Shown: positions 16,827 to 25,066, counted from the first letter of the stretch. The stretch is 64,000 nt of DNA from Pseudogemmobacter sp044142105 (GCF_044142105.1 NZ_JBGTYM010000007.1:1-64000); one strand, 5' to 3'. Made by a program: numbers and translations. Notes: a model not told the origin generated them from the sequence alone.

Positions 16827-17009
16827 TCATCGCCCGAGGCGCTGGTTTTTGGCGTCCAGCCTCGTCGCCGGGGCCGGCTGGTGGAGCTTGCCGAGAGGCA
16901 CAGCCTTGCCTTGGTCCGCGTGCGGCGCAGGCGGCAGATCCGGCCCGGGCGCGGCGGGGCCGAACAGGTCGGGAAACAGGTCTTCGAAATCTGCGTCGCA
17001 CAGCATCAT
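16827..17009 (-). CDS. Possible small acidic protein of 60 residues, unknown
   Basis: The frame begins with two ATG codons preceded by GAGGAA at good spacing and encodes MMLCDADFEDLFPDLFGP followed by a proline-rich and basic tail. It lies 77 bases downstream of the DUF1127 gene on the same strand, so the two could share a transcript. The first 20 residues are acidic and aromatic, unlike the arginine-rich shadows around it. No family is recognised. The ribosome site and position support it; composition and length make it uncertain. Confidence 0.4.
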   Translation of the reverse strand: MMLCDADFEDLFPDLFGPAAPGPDLPPAPHADQGKAVPLGKLHQPAPATRLDAKNQRLGR

Positions 17010-17086
17010 GGCGGCATTCCTCGGGTCAAATCGATGGTGTCGCGCTGCCCCCTTGCCGGTCACGCAGCGTAACTTGAAGGCGCGCC

Positions 17087-17392
17087 CTAGGCGGCGCGGC
17101 GCAGATCGGCACAAGAGGCGGGCTGCGGTTCTGGTGCGGCTTGGCGCGCAATCGGCGCCATCCTCAGTTCTGCGCAGCTGAGGCTGTCGACAAAATCCTC
17201 GATTCCGCCGCGCCACAGGCCGATATCCTGAAGCGCCCGGTCATCCAACCCGGCCAGGGCGGCGATCATCTTTCGCCTTTTCCAGCGCCGGACGGCGTGG
17301 TTCCAGCATCGCTGGATGAGACGCAGCCACGGCGCCTTTGCGGGCGCGATGATCGCGCTCTGCCGGGATTGGGGTTTGAGGCTGAGAGACAT
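17087..17392 (-). CDS. DUF1127 domain protein
   Basis: 101 residues. The core WNHAVRRWKRRKMIAALAGLDDRALQDIGLWRGGIEDFV (split across about residues 29-66) is the DUF1127/YjiS motif: an arginine-rich helix, then L-x-x-L-D-D-R-x-L-x-D-I-G-L. Small DUF1127 proteins in alphaproteobacteria are linked to stress response, small RNA turnover and phosphate or carbon metabolism. Here there is an extra proline-rich C-terminal tail of about 25 residues. GGAG stands 7 bases before the ATG at 17392. No direct partner is evident. Confidence 0.75.
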   Translation of the reverse strand: MSLSLKPQSRQSAIIAPAKAPWLRLIQRCWNHAVRRWKRRKMIAALAGLDDRALQDIGLWRGGIEDFVDSLSCAELRMAPIARQAAPEPQPASCADLRRAA

Positions 17393-17927
17393 TGCTTTCT
17401 CCAATTCGGAAAACTGCTGAATTCCTCTGAACGCGCAGCGGCTGGCCCCTAAGGACCCCGGCCTTGTTCTGATCGTTCAGAGAGGTCGGATTGGAAAACC
17501 CCGAGGCGTCGGCAAGCGCACAGGCTTGTGCCGCCCGGGGCTACCGGCGATTCAGCAGGTTGCCTGCAAAGCGCAGGCACCTCATATGGACACTGAACAA
17601 CGTCATGGCCTGAACATGGCCCTTTGCCCTGTCGCTTTCAATCCGTCGGCGCAGCAAACTGTCATGGCCTGGGCGCAAATGCGCCGATGGGGTCGCATCC
17701 GCGCAACATATCCGTTCGGTCCGCGGCATCCACCGGCTGCGCGGTTGACTTGCCAATAGCCGCTCCCTAGCCTGCCCGCATGGTATCACATGAAAACCAC
17801 TGCCGGTTTCATCTGCTGAACCGCCTGCATCCCCGGGCGGTCTAGGCGCAGGCGCGCCGACTGAACCTCCCGGGGCCTCCTCGCATTCCCGCAAATCGTG
17901 CGACGACACGCCGTCCGAGGAGACGTC
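17393..17927. promoter_or_regulatory. 535-bp gene-free gap with a candidate promoter and operator
   Basis: No credible gene is seen here; the frames on both strands have shadow-like composition. Near the right end is TTGACT (17745-17750), 17 bases, then TAGCCT (17768-17773), a plausible but weak sigma-70 promoter reading toward the Rnk-like gene. It is followed by an inverted repeat ATGAAAACC / GGTTTCAT (17790-17798 and 17805-17812), placed where an operator or transcript-start structure would be. Confidence 0.4.
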
Positions 17928-18383
17928 ATGGCCAGCTACAGCACCAACCAAGCCACTGCCTTGCAACCTGCCCCGGGCGCCAGAACAAGGCGGCGCGTCG
18001 AGACAGCCCTGCCTGCATCGGACTATGCCCATCTTCTGGAACACCTGGAAAACTGCGAGCGGGACCGGGACAGGTCCTGGACTTTGCTGGCCTATGTTCT
18101 GCGCAACAAGATCGTGCATACCGAGCCGTCGCAAGGACTGGTCGAGCGGGATGTCGTGGTCGGCGGCAGCCAGGTTTCATATACGGCGGGCGGCGGCCAA
18201 GTCACATCTGGCGTGCTGCTGCATCAGGCAAGACCCGGATCGCAGCAAGCAGGCATCATTCCGGTCTCGTCCCTGCTCGGGGCCACGCTTATCGGCATGC
18301 GCATCGGCCAGCGCGCGCCGCTTCTGTGCGAAGACGGTTCGGTCAAGTCCCTTGTCATCGTCGATACGGTGCCCCCAACCTGA
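17928..18383 (+). CDS. Second divergent Rnk/GreA-C-terminal-like small protein
   Basis: 151 residues. Residues about 75-150 match the C-terminal half of the protein at 16195-16653: VVGGSQVSYTAGGG, VSSLLGATLIGMRIGQRAPLL and a final SLVIVDTV. The N-terminal half (LPASDYAHLLEHLENCERDRDRSWTLLAYVLRNKI, in two parts) is helical, like the helical N-terminus of Rnk and GreB. CGAGGAGA precedes the ATG at 17928. It is followed after 48 bases by a TSUP permease gene, possibly in one operon. I infer binding in or near the RNA polymerase secondary channel from the fold only. Confidence 0.65.
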   Translation: MASYSTNQATALQPAPGARTRRRVETALPASDYAHLLEHLENCERDRDRSWTLLAYVLRNKIVHTEPSQGLVERDVVVGGSQVSYTAGGGQVTSGVLLHQARPGSQQAGIIPVSSLLGATLIGMRIGQRAPLLCEDGSVKSLVIVDTVPPT

Positions 18384-18431
18384 AGCCGTGTCCGGGCGTT
18401 TTTGAATTTACGCGAAGGGAAGACTGTCGTG

Positions 18432-19184
18432 ATGGAGTTTCTGGTCTTGATCGCCGCCGCCTTTGGCGCGGGCGTGCTGAATACGGTTGCAGGCGGGGGA
18501 ACCTTCCTGACCTTTCCAGCGCTGGTCTTTACCGGAATGCCGCCCGTGATGGCCAATGCCACCAGCACGGTCGCCGTCTTTCCGGGCTATCTGGGCGGCG
18601 CGCTGGGATTTCGGCAAGAGCTGGCCGATTTTGACAAGCGGCGGCTGCTGCGGCTGGCATTGATCACCCTGGCCGGCGGCCTGGTCGGGTCAAGCTTGTT
18701 GCTGGTGTCTTCGAACGAGGCCTTCGCCATCGTGGTGCCCTTCCTGCTTCTGGCTGCAACCCTGGCGTTTCTGTTCGGGGACCGGGTCCGGCGATGGGCC
18801 GCAGCAAGGGCGCGGGATGTATCGCCCGAGGGCGCTCTGGGCCTGTTCGCGGTGGCGCTTTACGGCGGCTACTTCAACGGCGGGCTTGGGATCATCCTCC
18901 TGGCGCTGTTCTCGCTGTGGGGCATGACCAACCTCGACCGCATGAACGCCCTGAAATCGGGGTTGAGCTTTCTGCTATCGGCCATCTCGGTGGCGGTGTT
19001 TGCCGCCGCAGGGCTGGTGGCCTGGCCGCAGGCCGTGGTCATGATGCTGGCCGCGACGGCGGGCGGCTATGCCGGTGCCCCCCTGGCGCGCGCTCTGCCG
19101 AAACCTGTGGTCCGGGGGGTGATCGCGACCGTGGGCTTCGGGATGAGCGCGATCTTCTTCTGGCGGCTGGTCGGTCCGGGCTGA
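18432..19184 (+). CDS. TSUP family membrane protein (TauE/SafE/DUF81 permease)
   Basis: 250 residues with about seven or eight hydrophobic helices. The N-terminus has FGAGVLNTVAGGGTFLTFPAL, the first TSUP repeat signature, and the second half repeats it as YGGYFNGGLGIILLALFSLWG. The family moves sulfite, sulfonates, sulfur compounds or small organic anions; the substrate is not evident. The ATG at 18432 gives the normal N-terminus; GTG 18429 is possible. An 8-bp inverted repeat (19253-19260 / 19279-19286) lies downstream but has no T-run. Confidence 0.85.
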   Translation: MEFLVLIAAAFGAGVLNTVAGGGTFLTFPALVFTGMPPVMANATSTVAVFPGYLGGALGFRQELADFDKRRLLRLALITLAGGLVGSSLLLVSSNEAFAIVVPFLLLAATLAFLFGDRVRRWAAARARDVSPEGALGLFAVALYGGYFNGGLGIILLALFSLWGMTNLDRMNALKSGLSFLLSAISVAVFAAAGLVAWPQAVVMMLAATAGGYAGAPLARALPKPVVRGVIATVGFGMSAIFFWRLVGPG

Positions 19185-19354
19185 TGGCTTTGCTTTTCAA
19201 CATTTCGGCCGTCTTCCCCCTCTTGTCCGGGTTCAGTTCAAACAATGTCTGAGGGTTGCCTGACCGCCTGAGGCGAAGGGCAACCCCGGAAACCGATGAA
19301 CCCTTGATCGCCCCCGCACGCCTGCGAGGGGTCTCTTTCATCACAGGACAAGAC

Positions 19355-20053
19355 ATGACCACCTGGACCACCCTCGCCCGCGCCGGGACGGCGGCGGGAG
19401 ACGACATTCTTTTGCGCCAGCGCGGCGCGCTGTTCGAGATCCGCTACAATGGCATCGAGCTGATGTCGAACCTGAACCATCAATCCGAAGACCAGCTTGC
19501 GCTGCGGTCCATGCGCCGGATGAACTTTGACGCGCGCCGCATTCTGATCGGCGGTCTTGGCCTTGGATTCACGCTGCGCGCCGTGCTTGATCTTGCCGCG
19601 CCCGATGCCGAGGTGACAGTCTGCGAGCTGATCCCGGAAGTCGCGGAATGGAACCGGGGCCCGCTGGCGCATCTGGCCGACCATGCGCTGGACGATCCCC
19701 GGACCAGCCTGCTGATCTGCGATGTGCAGGCACATCTGGCAAGCGTCGACATCGACTATGACCTGATCCTGCTGGATACCGATAACGGGCCGGATTTCCT
19801 GGTCCGCGCGGCGAACAACGGCCTGTATCAGGATTGCGGTCTGGGTGCGGTGGCCAGATCGCTCGGCCCCAAGGGGGTGGCTGCCTTCTGGTCCGCCACG
19901 GCGTCGCAGGCCTTCGAGCGCAGGTTGTCGGCCCAGCCATGGTTCTGGCAGAGGGACGACATCCCGCTGATTCCGGGCCGCGTCGACGCGATGCATTACA
20001 TGTACAGTTGCAGCCACAGCGCCGCCGCGCTTGGGCAACGCAAGGCCGCCTGA
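19355..20053 (+). CDS. Spermidine synthase-like methyltransferase-fold protein
   Basis: 232 residues. It has a nucleotide-binding start IGGLGLGFTLRAVLD (about 68-82), then TVCELIPEVAEWN with the acidic residue that binds the adenosyl moiety in this fold, and LILLDTDNGPDF. This is the spermidine-synthase/SpeE-like superfamily. The family is often annotated as spermidine synthase, yet the catalytic Asp in the polyamine synthase motif GGGxG...D is altered, and the protein is about 50 residues short of SpeE, so polyamine synthesis is not assured. AGGACA precedes the ATG at 19355. It stands alone. Confidence 0.65.
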   Translation: MTTWTTLARAGTAAGDDILLRQRGALFEIRYNGIELMSNLNHQSEDQLALRSMRRMNFDARRILIGGLGLGFTLRAVLDLAAPDAEVTVCELIPEVAEWNRGPLAHLADHALDDPRTSLLICDVQAHLASVDIDYDLILLDTDNGPDFLVRAANNGLYQDCGLGAVARSLGPKGVAAFWSATASQAFERRLSAQPWFWQRDDIPLIPGRVDAMHYMYSCSHSAAALGQRKAA

Positions 20054-20206
20054 AACCTTGCGATTCAGGTGATAACGCGCTTGCAACCGATCGGACGTCG
20101 CTAGCGGCGCCCGATCGGGAAGGCACCGACCGAGCGCGAGGTCGCGTCGCCCGGAACGGCCCCCGGTTCCGACGACCGACAGGTTAGTCTCCGAACACAG
20201 GATGTA

Positions 20207-21174
20207 TCACGTCGTCAGGTGACAGGCGGCGAACCGGCCGGGACCGATCTCCTTGAGCTGCGGCACGCTGGCCGCGCATTCCGCAACGGCCCGCGGACAG
20301 CGGGTGCGGAAGACACAGCCGGAGGGCGGATTGATCGGGCTGGGAATGTCCCCCGTCAGAATGACGCGCTTGCGCTTGTGGCCGGGCTTGGGGATCGGCA
20401 CGGCAGACAAGAGCGCCTCCGTATAGGGATGGTTCGGACCGGAATACAGATCGGCCGACGGCGCGATCTCCATGATCCGGCCCAGATACATCACCACCAC
20501 GCGGTCGCAGATATGTTCGACCACCGCCAGATCGTGGGCGATGAACAGCATGGCCAGGTTGAAGCTGTCCATCAGGTCATCCAGCAGGTTGATGACCTGC
20601 GCCTGGATCGACACGTCCAGTGCCGAGACCGGCTCGTCGGCCACCAGGAAATCCGGGTTCACCGCCAACGCCCGCGCGATACCGATCCGCTGGCGCTGGC
20701 CGCCAGAAAACTCACGCGGGAAGCGGTCCAGATAATCCGCCGACAGGCCGACCTGTTCCAAGAGTTCGACACAACGGTCCTCACGCGAGGCCGGATCGCC
20801 GATCTGATGCGGGTTCAAGGCGTGGCGCAGGGTCGAGCGGATCTTTTCACGCGGGTTCAGGCTGGCATAGGGGTCCTGAAAGATGATCAGCATCCGCTTG
20901 CGCTGACGGCGCATCTGGTCACGCGACGGGGACATGATGTCGGTGCCGTCAAACCGCACCGCGCCCGAGGTCGCCTCTTCCAGCCGCAGCATCAGCCGCC
21001 CGACCGTCATCCGGCCCCAGCCGCTTTCGCCGACCAGACCCAGCACCTCGCCCTTGCGGATCTTGAAGGATACCCCCCCAACCGCCTTGACGTGGTTCAC
21101 GACCCGGTTCAGCACGCCCCCCGGATGGGGAAGTGCTTTATCAGGTTCTCGACCTGCACGAGATCCTGGGTCAT
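20207..21174 (-). pseudogene. dppF: Dipeptide/oligopeptide ABC transporter ATP-binding protein (DppF/OppF), frameshifted
   Basis: The original start is the ATG at 21174, giving MTQDLVQVENLIKHFPIRG, the normal N-terminus. The frame then breaks in a run of six C (21117-21122, six G on the coding strand) and continues in another frame as GVLNRVVNHVKAV through to CHLTT. One extra G would restore it. Independently, Walker A, normally GESGSGKST, reads GESGWGRMT: three codons at 21008-21019 have changed and the ATP-binding lysine is lost. The rest (IFQDPYASLNPR, EFSGGQRQRIGIARAL, FLVADEPVSALD and the C-terminal CVFRTRCPRA region) is well kept. Two separate lesions indicate a recent pseudogene rather than a sequencing error. 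Confidence 0.78.
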
Positions 21175-21305
21175 GCTGGGGTCCTTTCCGCGAAATCAAG
21201 TTCTGCCCAGGGCAGGCATCGCACCTCACGCCCGGGCAACACCGGGTCAAGCTGAGCATGACCGTGGCGCATTCCGGATGGGCATGGGCGCAACGGGTTG
21301 GCGAA
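21171..21305 (-). pseudogene. dppD: C-terminal remnant of a DppD/OppD ATP-binding protein
   Basis: Just upstream of dppF, the minus strand reads NPLRPCPSGM, then LDPVLPGREVRCL, then a stop overlapping the dppF ATG (ATGA). This resembles the cysteine-bearing C-terminal region of peptide-transporter ATPases, and dppD-dppF pairs commonly overlap this way. No more of dppD is present: the sequence before about 21305 does not resemble it. This suggests that the rest of the dpp operon was deleted up to the tRNA side. The match is short, so confidence is limited. Confidence 0.42.
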
Positions 21306-21421
21306 CCCCGCCGCCTTCAGGATTTGTCCGGCGCAGAAGAAGCCATGCGCGACCACGTCACGGCCCGACTTGTGGATAGACTTTAAAAGCTGCTGCCACT
21401 CGGAGGCGGTAAGAAGGTGCG

Positions 21422-21457
21422 CACCACCAGCCGCTTCATCTCGAGGGGCTGGTGGTG
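21422..21457 (-). terminator. Hairpin overlapping the tRNA-Thr 3' end
   Basis: A perfect 11-bp inverted repeat, CACCACCAGCC (21422-21432) and GGCTGGTGGTG (21447-21457), includes the CCA end of the tRNA in one arm. In the transcript it would form just past and across the mature 3' end. It may act in termination or be resolved during 3' processing. There is no strong T-run. Confidence 0.45.
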
Positions 21458-21528
21458 CCGGTGAAGGGACTCGAACCCCCGACCCCATCATTACGAATGA
21501 CGTGCTCTACCAGCTGAGCTACACCGGC
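21453..21528 (-). tRNA. tRNA-Thr (anticodon CGU)
   Basis: 76 bases including an encoded CCA. The acceptor stem is GCCGGTG / CACCGGC, the D-arm is GCTC...GAGC, the anticodon stem is CGTCA / TGATG with loop TTCGTAA giving anticodon CGT (reads ACG, threonine), and the T-arm contains GGTTCGAGTCC. Structure and discriminator A are normal. It lies between the decaying dpp remnant and hemY. Confidence 0.95.
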
Positions 21529-21618
21529 ATCCTTCTCGACCGGCGCCTTTGGCCCGCAAGGGCGGTCAGGCGTCTGTCCGGGCAGGCTATTAGCACCCAC
21601 CCGGCGGACTGTGTAGCC

Positions 21619-23139
21619 CTAATTTGCGCGGCGGAGAATCTCGTCGGGCGGCAGGATTGGCGCTTCCGGTTCGGACGGAGGCGGGGTCGCTTCCGGCTCC
21701 TCCATCACTGACGGGTCCTCGGGCGGATCGGCAAGCTCGACCTCGTCGGACTGGGGCGGCTCGGGCTCGGCCAGAAGGGGTTTCAGCACCATCTCCGAGG
21801 CCGGACGGGCCTGCACCTGGGCCGGTGGCTCGCGCCAGCTCAGCGTGTCGAAGCCGTCGCAGACCGGGCAGATCGGCTGCCAGTCTTCCTGCACCGACTG
21901 GCATTTGTCGCAGCACCATTGCGGCCCGCGCGAGGCGGCCAGCGCCCGTGTCAGGATCGCCCGGACCTTGGCATCCTCGGCCCCCTGCCCCCGTTCGATG
22001 GCGGCAAGAAGCGCCAGCGAGCGCTGCGTCGGGTGATCTTCCGCGAGACTGCCGAGCGCCTTGCGGGCAGCGGCGAAATCTTCGGCGGCAATCTGCAACT
22101 CGGCCTCGGTCAGCCGGGATTCCTCGTCTTGGGCGCGGGCGCCAAACAGCGCTTTGAACCGCTTGATGCGCGCCAGCGGGCTTTCCTCGGGTTCGATGGC
22201 GGCAAAGGCGGCAGCGAGATCAGGGTGCGGTTGCGCCTCCCAGGCTTTTTTCAGCACGCGTGTCGCGCCCTTGCGGTCCCCCTTGTCGACCAAGGCCCGC
22301 GCGGCGATCACCGCGGCGGGGATCAGGTCGGGCGACAGCTTGTTGGCCTCGATGGCAGCTTCTCGGGCCTCAAGGCTGCTGCCTTCGTCCAGCACGACCT
22401 GGGCCTCTTTCAGCGCCAGAAGCGCATCACGCCGACGATAGACACTGCGCGGCAGTTCACCGGTCCGCAGTTTTTCCGAAAGCGTGTTGCGCGCGCCTTT
22501 CCAGTCGGAATTGCCAGCCTGAAGCTTCAGCAGGATATCCTGCGTCTCGCCATGGCGCGGCTTGAGCGCGAAGGCCCGTTCGGCCAGTTTCAGCGCCGTG
22601 CCGGTATCGCCCTCCGCCAGCTTCTGGCGCAGAAGCCCGCGCACGGCGACAAAACGCGTGCCTTCATTGGCCAGAAGCGCCTTATAGGCGGCCAGCGCGG
22701 TCTTGCCATCGCCCGCCGCCTCGGCCGCCTGGGCGGTGAGAAGCGTGGTCAGTTCCGGCTTGCCCAAAAGCCGCTCGGCGGTGCGGGCGCGGGCCAGGGC
22801 CAGGGTCGCCTCGCCCGAGGCCAGCGCCACCATGCCTTCGGACAGGGCGGCATAGCCGCGGCGTTCGCGGTTGCGGTCGAAATAGCGGCTGATCGCGGTT
22901 TCATCGCCATTCAGGAAGCGGAAGACCGCGAAGGTGAAGGCGATCAGGCGGATCGTCAGCCAGATCACCAGGATCAGGATCAAAGCGGCGATCAGGCTCT
23001 GCAACGGCCCCAGCGTGAATTCCATTCCGCCGACCCAGATCCGCAGCTGCTGGCCGCTGTCCGAGACGAAAGAGGCCAGAACAGCCAGGGCCGCGATGGC
23101 GAGCAGAAAGAAGACGACCTTTGTCAACGACCAGAGCAA
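21619..23139 (-). CDS. hemY: HemY-like TPR membrane protein (haem biosynthesis locus)
   Basis: 506 residues. Two N-terminal membrane helices (about 5-25 and 41-64) are followed by HemY_N and a long TPR superhelix. After the TPRs comes a zinc-knuckle-like pair, WCCDKCQ and CPVCDGF, then a proline- and glutamate-rich acidic tail. The start is most likely TTG at 23139, because AAGGAG lies just upstream and the family begins LLWSLTKVVFF-like; the longer frame upstream is a shadow of the mitofilin gene. It is coded 10 bases after that gene and with hemD, as in other alphaproteobacteria. HemY is linked to a late step of haem synthesis, but it is a scaffold, not a known enzyme. Confidence 0.85.
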   Translation of the reverse strand: MLWSLTKVVFFLLAIAALAVLASFVSDSGQQLRIWVGGMEFTLGPLQSLIAALILILVIWLTIRLIAFTFAVFRFLNGDETAISRYFDRNRERRGYAALSEGMVALASGEATLALARARTAERLLGKPELTTLLTAQAAEAAGDGKTALAAYKALLANEGTRFVAVRGLLRQKLAEGDTGTALKLAERAFALKPRHGETQDILLKLQAGNSDWKGARNTLSEKLRTGELPRSVYRRRDALLALKEAQVVLDEGSSLEAREAAIEANKLSPDLIPAAVIAARALVDKGDRKGATRVLKKAWEAQPHPDLAAAFAAIEPEESPLARIKRFKALFGARAQDEESRLTEAELQIAAEDFAAARKALGSLAEDHPTQRSLALLAAIERGQGAEDAKVRAILTRALAASRGPQWCCDKCQSVQEDWQPICPVCDGFDTLSWREPPAQVQARPASEMVLKPLLAEPEPPQSDEVELADPPEDPSVMEEPEATPPPSEPEAPILPPDEILRRAN

Positions 23140-23149
23140 CGCGCTCTCC

Positions 23150-24274
23150 TTACGGGTTGGCGGCTTGAGACAGCGCGGCGAGCGCTGCCTGGAAAGTGAT
23201 GTGGTCCCTGGCAAGGGCCTGCCAATCGGCCAACTCGGACTGGGCTTCGGGCGGCAGGGCCGCGACCTCGTCCAGCGCCTTTTGCGCATCGCCCTGCGCC
23301 ACCGCCGCCTCGGCCCGCGACAGGATGGCGTCGGGATCGCCGCCCTCTTGTGGGGTCAACGACCGCGCGCCGGTCTGGATCTTGAGGAAGGAAAGGAAAC
23401 GGTCGCCGATGCCCTGCCCCGGCGCAAGGCGCAAAGCGGTTTCAAGCGCGCGACGGGCGCCCTCGGCAAAGCCGGTGTTCAGCGGCGGCAGACCGGATTC
23501 GGCATATTTCGAGACGATTTCCGGCACATCAGCACCCAAGGCAGGCAGCGCAGGCGCAAAGGACGCGCCGGTGGCAGCGGCCTGTTGCAACTCGGACAGG
23601 GCGGTGGCGCGGGCGGCAGCTTCCTCGGCGGCGGTGGTCTCAGCCCTTAGCCTGTCGCTGGCGGATTTTTCCCAAGCGGCCAATTCCTCGCCCACGATCG
23701 CGCGCACGGAGGGATCATCGAGGCCGGCTTTCAGACCGGCGATCTGGCTGCGCAGGCTCTCGACGCTCGAGGACAGGGTGGCAAGTTGGGCCGGGCTCAG
23801 CGCGCCATCGGCGGGCAGGCTGGACAGGCCCGCCATCTCGGCTTCCAGCTTGGCCAGACGGTCGGTCAGATCGCTCAGCGCGGCCGGGTCGCCGACCGGC
23901 GTCTCGGCGATCTGGGTGGCCAGCGTCTGGATCCTGCGGTCGGTATCGCCCGTGAGGGTGGAGAGGCCCTGAGCCAGCTTGTCGGTCTGCGCCTCAAGCG
24001 CGCGCAGGGCCGAATCGTCAGGCGCCGGGCGCAAGCCAAGAAGGTCAAAATGCGAAACCCCAAAACCCAGGGCAAGCATCATCCCACCACCAAGCACCGC
24101 GCCGGCAAAGCCCGTGCCGTTGCGGGGCTTTGAGGGCGGCGGCAGCGGCGCGTCGGGCCTGATTTCGGGTTTGGGCGAGGCACGCTCGACCGCAGGCTCC
24201 GAAAGCACCGGCGCGGGCAGAGGGGCTTCGAGATCGGGCACGCCCGGGTCTTGGCTTGGGTCTTGGCTGGTCAT
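23150..24274 (-). CDS. Mitofilin-like inner-membrane protein (COG4223)
   Basis: 374 residues. A proline-rich N-terminus (about 1-55) precedes one membrane helix (GTGFAGAVLGGGMMLALGFG, near 55-75). A long coiled coil follows, with heptad-like runs such as LEAQTDKLAQGLSTLTGD, then a C-terminal domain with ALETALRLAPGQGIGDRFLSFL. This layout is that of the alphaproteobacterial relatives of mitochondrial Mic60/mitofilin, encoded between hemD and hemY. In Rhodobacter-type bacteria such proteins affect intracytoplasmic membrane shape. The ATG at 24274 is used; an upstream ATG nine codons earlier is possible. Confidence 0.8.
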   Translation of the reverse strand: MTSQDPSQDPGVPDLEAPLPAPVLSEPAVERASPKPEIRPDAPLPPPSKPRNGTGFAGAVLGGGMMLALGFGVSHFDLLGLRPAPDDSALRALEAQTDKLAQGLSTLTGDTDRRIQTLATQIAETPVGDPAALSDLTDRLAKLEAEMAGLSSLPADGALSPAQLATLSSSVESLRSQIAGLKAGLDDPSVRAIVGEELAAWEKSASDRLRAETTAAEEAAARATALSELQQAAATGASFAPALPALGADVPEIVSKYAESGLPPLNTGFAEGARRALETALRLAPGQGIGDRFLSFLKIQTGARSLTPQEGGDPDAILSRAEAAVAQGDAQKALDEVAALPPEAQSELADWQALARDHITFQAALAALSQAANP

Positions 24275-24325
24275 TCGCAGGTTCCGCAGGTCCACCCTCA
24301 ACCTAATCCCTTGGGGCGCAGAGCA

Positions 24326-25066
24326 TCAAGGCGCGAGGGCGGCGATGGTTCCGACAATCGCGCGGATCATTGCCACGGCCTCGGGCGCAGCGGCGACACT
24401 TCCGCGTGATTGCAGCGATTCCGGCAGACAAGCCAGCGCCCTGGGGCTGATTGCCACAGGAAGCAGATCGGCAGCGGCATCCGGCGGCAGCACAGCGGCA
24501 AGAAGACGCGCTGAACGGGGCGAGAAGACCGGCAGGATCAGCGGGCCGGGGCTGGAGAGTGCCGCCAGCGCCTGCGGCGGAAGCGGCAGGGCGCGCTGGC
24601 GATAGACGGGCACCCCGTTGCAGCGGCGCCCATTGGCCGCCAGCGCGGCGGGGAAGTCGAACGCAATGTCCTCGCCATGCAGCCAGAGAAAGTCGCGCTC
24701 GGGACGCGACAGGATCAGCGCCAGAAGATCTTCGGCGGCCCCCTGCGCAGAAAGCGTATCAAACCCCGCCCGCGCCGCCATCCGCGCGGTGCGGTCACCG
24801 ACGCAAAGGGCAAGGTTTGGCAGGGATAGAGACTTTTTCGCAAGTTTCCCTGCCACCTCGGCCCCGGTTTCCGAGGTCAGGATCAACGCCTGCCAAGGGC
24901 CTTGCGGCAAGGCCACGGGCAGGTATTCCACCTCCATCATCGGAGCAAGAATTGGGCGGGCCTGCGGGCATTCCGCGCCCAGCTGCACGGCAAAGCGGGC
25001 AGCCTGCGCGGCGGGTCTTGTGATCAGCACCGGGACCCCGGCGGGATTTGCGCATTGTCCTGACAT
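24326..25066 (-). CDS. hemD: Uroporphyrinogen-III synthase
   Basis: 246 residues. HemD closes hydroxymethylbilane to uroporphyrinogen III in the cytoplasm. The N-terminus PVLITRPAAQAARFA, the middle QALILTSETGAEV, the LCVGDRTARMAARAGF segment and VFSPRSARLL are the recognised weakly conserved blocks. The family is poorly conserved, but its position before the mitofilin and hemY genes is standard. The start at 25066 is uncertain; a start nearer VPVLITRP would also fit. It is divergent from tsaD with only about 45 bases between them. Confidence 0.85.
   Translation of the reverse strand: MSGQCANPAGVPVLITRPAAQAARFAVQLGAECPQARPILAPMMEVEYLPVALPQGPWQALILTSETGAEVAGKLAKKSLSLPNLALCVGDRTARMAARAGFDTLSAQGAAEDLLALILSRPERDFLWLHGEDIAFDFPAALAANGRRCNGVPVYRQRALPLPPQALAALSSPGPLILPVFSPRSARLLAAVLPPDAAADLLPVAISPRALACLPESLQSRGSVAAAPEAVAMIRAIVGTIAALAP

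Noticed and set aside
17541..18134. Minus-strand open frame of 197 codons across the Rnk-like gene start
   Set aside because: No ribosome site, shadow-like composition, and antisense to a gene with a strong site and a recognisable domain.
21306..21452. Transposase or integrase remnant between dppD remnant and tRNA
   Set aside because: The minus-strand translation (WQQLLKSIHKSGRDVVAHGF) has no resemblance I can support to any transposase or recombinase.
23140..23289. N-terminal extension of HemY from the frame start at 23289
   Set aside because: The extension is an out-of-frame shadow of the mitofilin gene; the family starts just after the AAGGAG site with a TTG codon at 23139.
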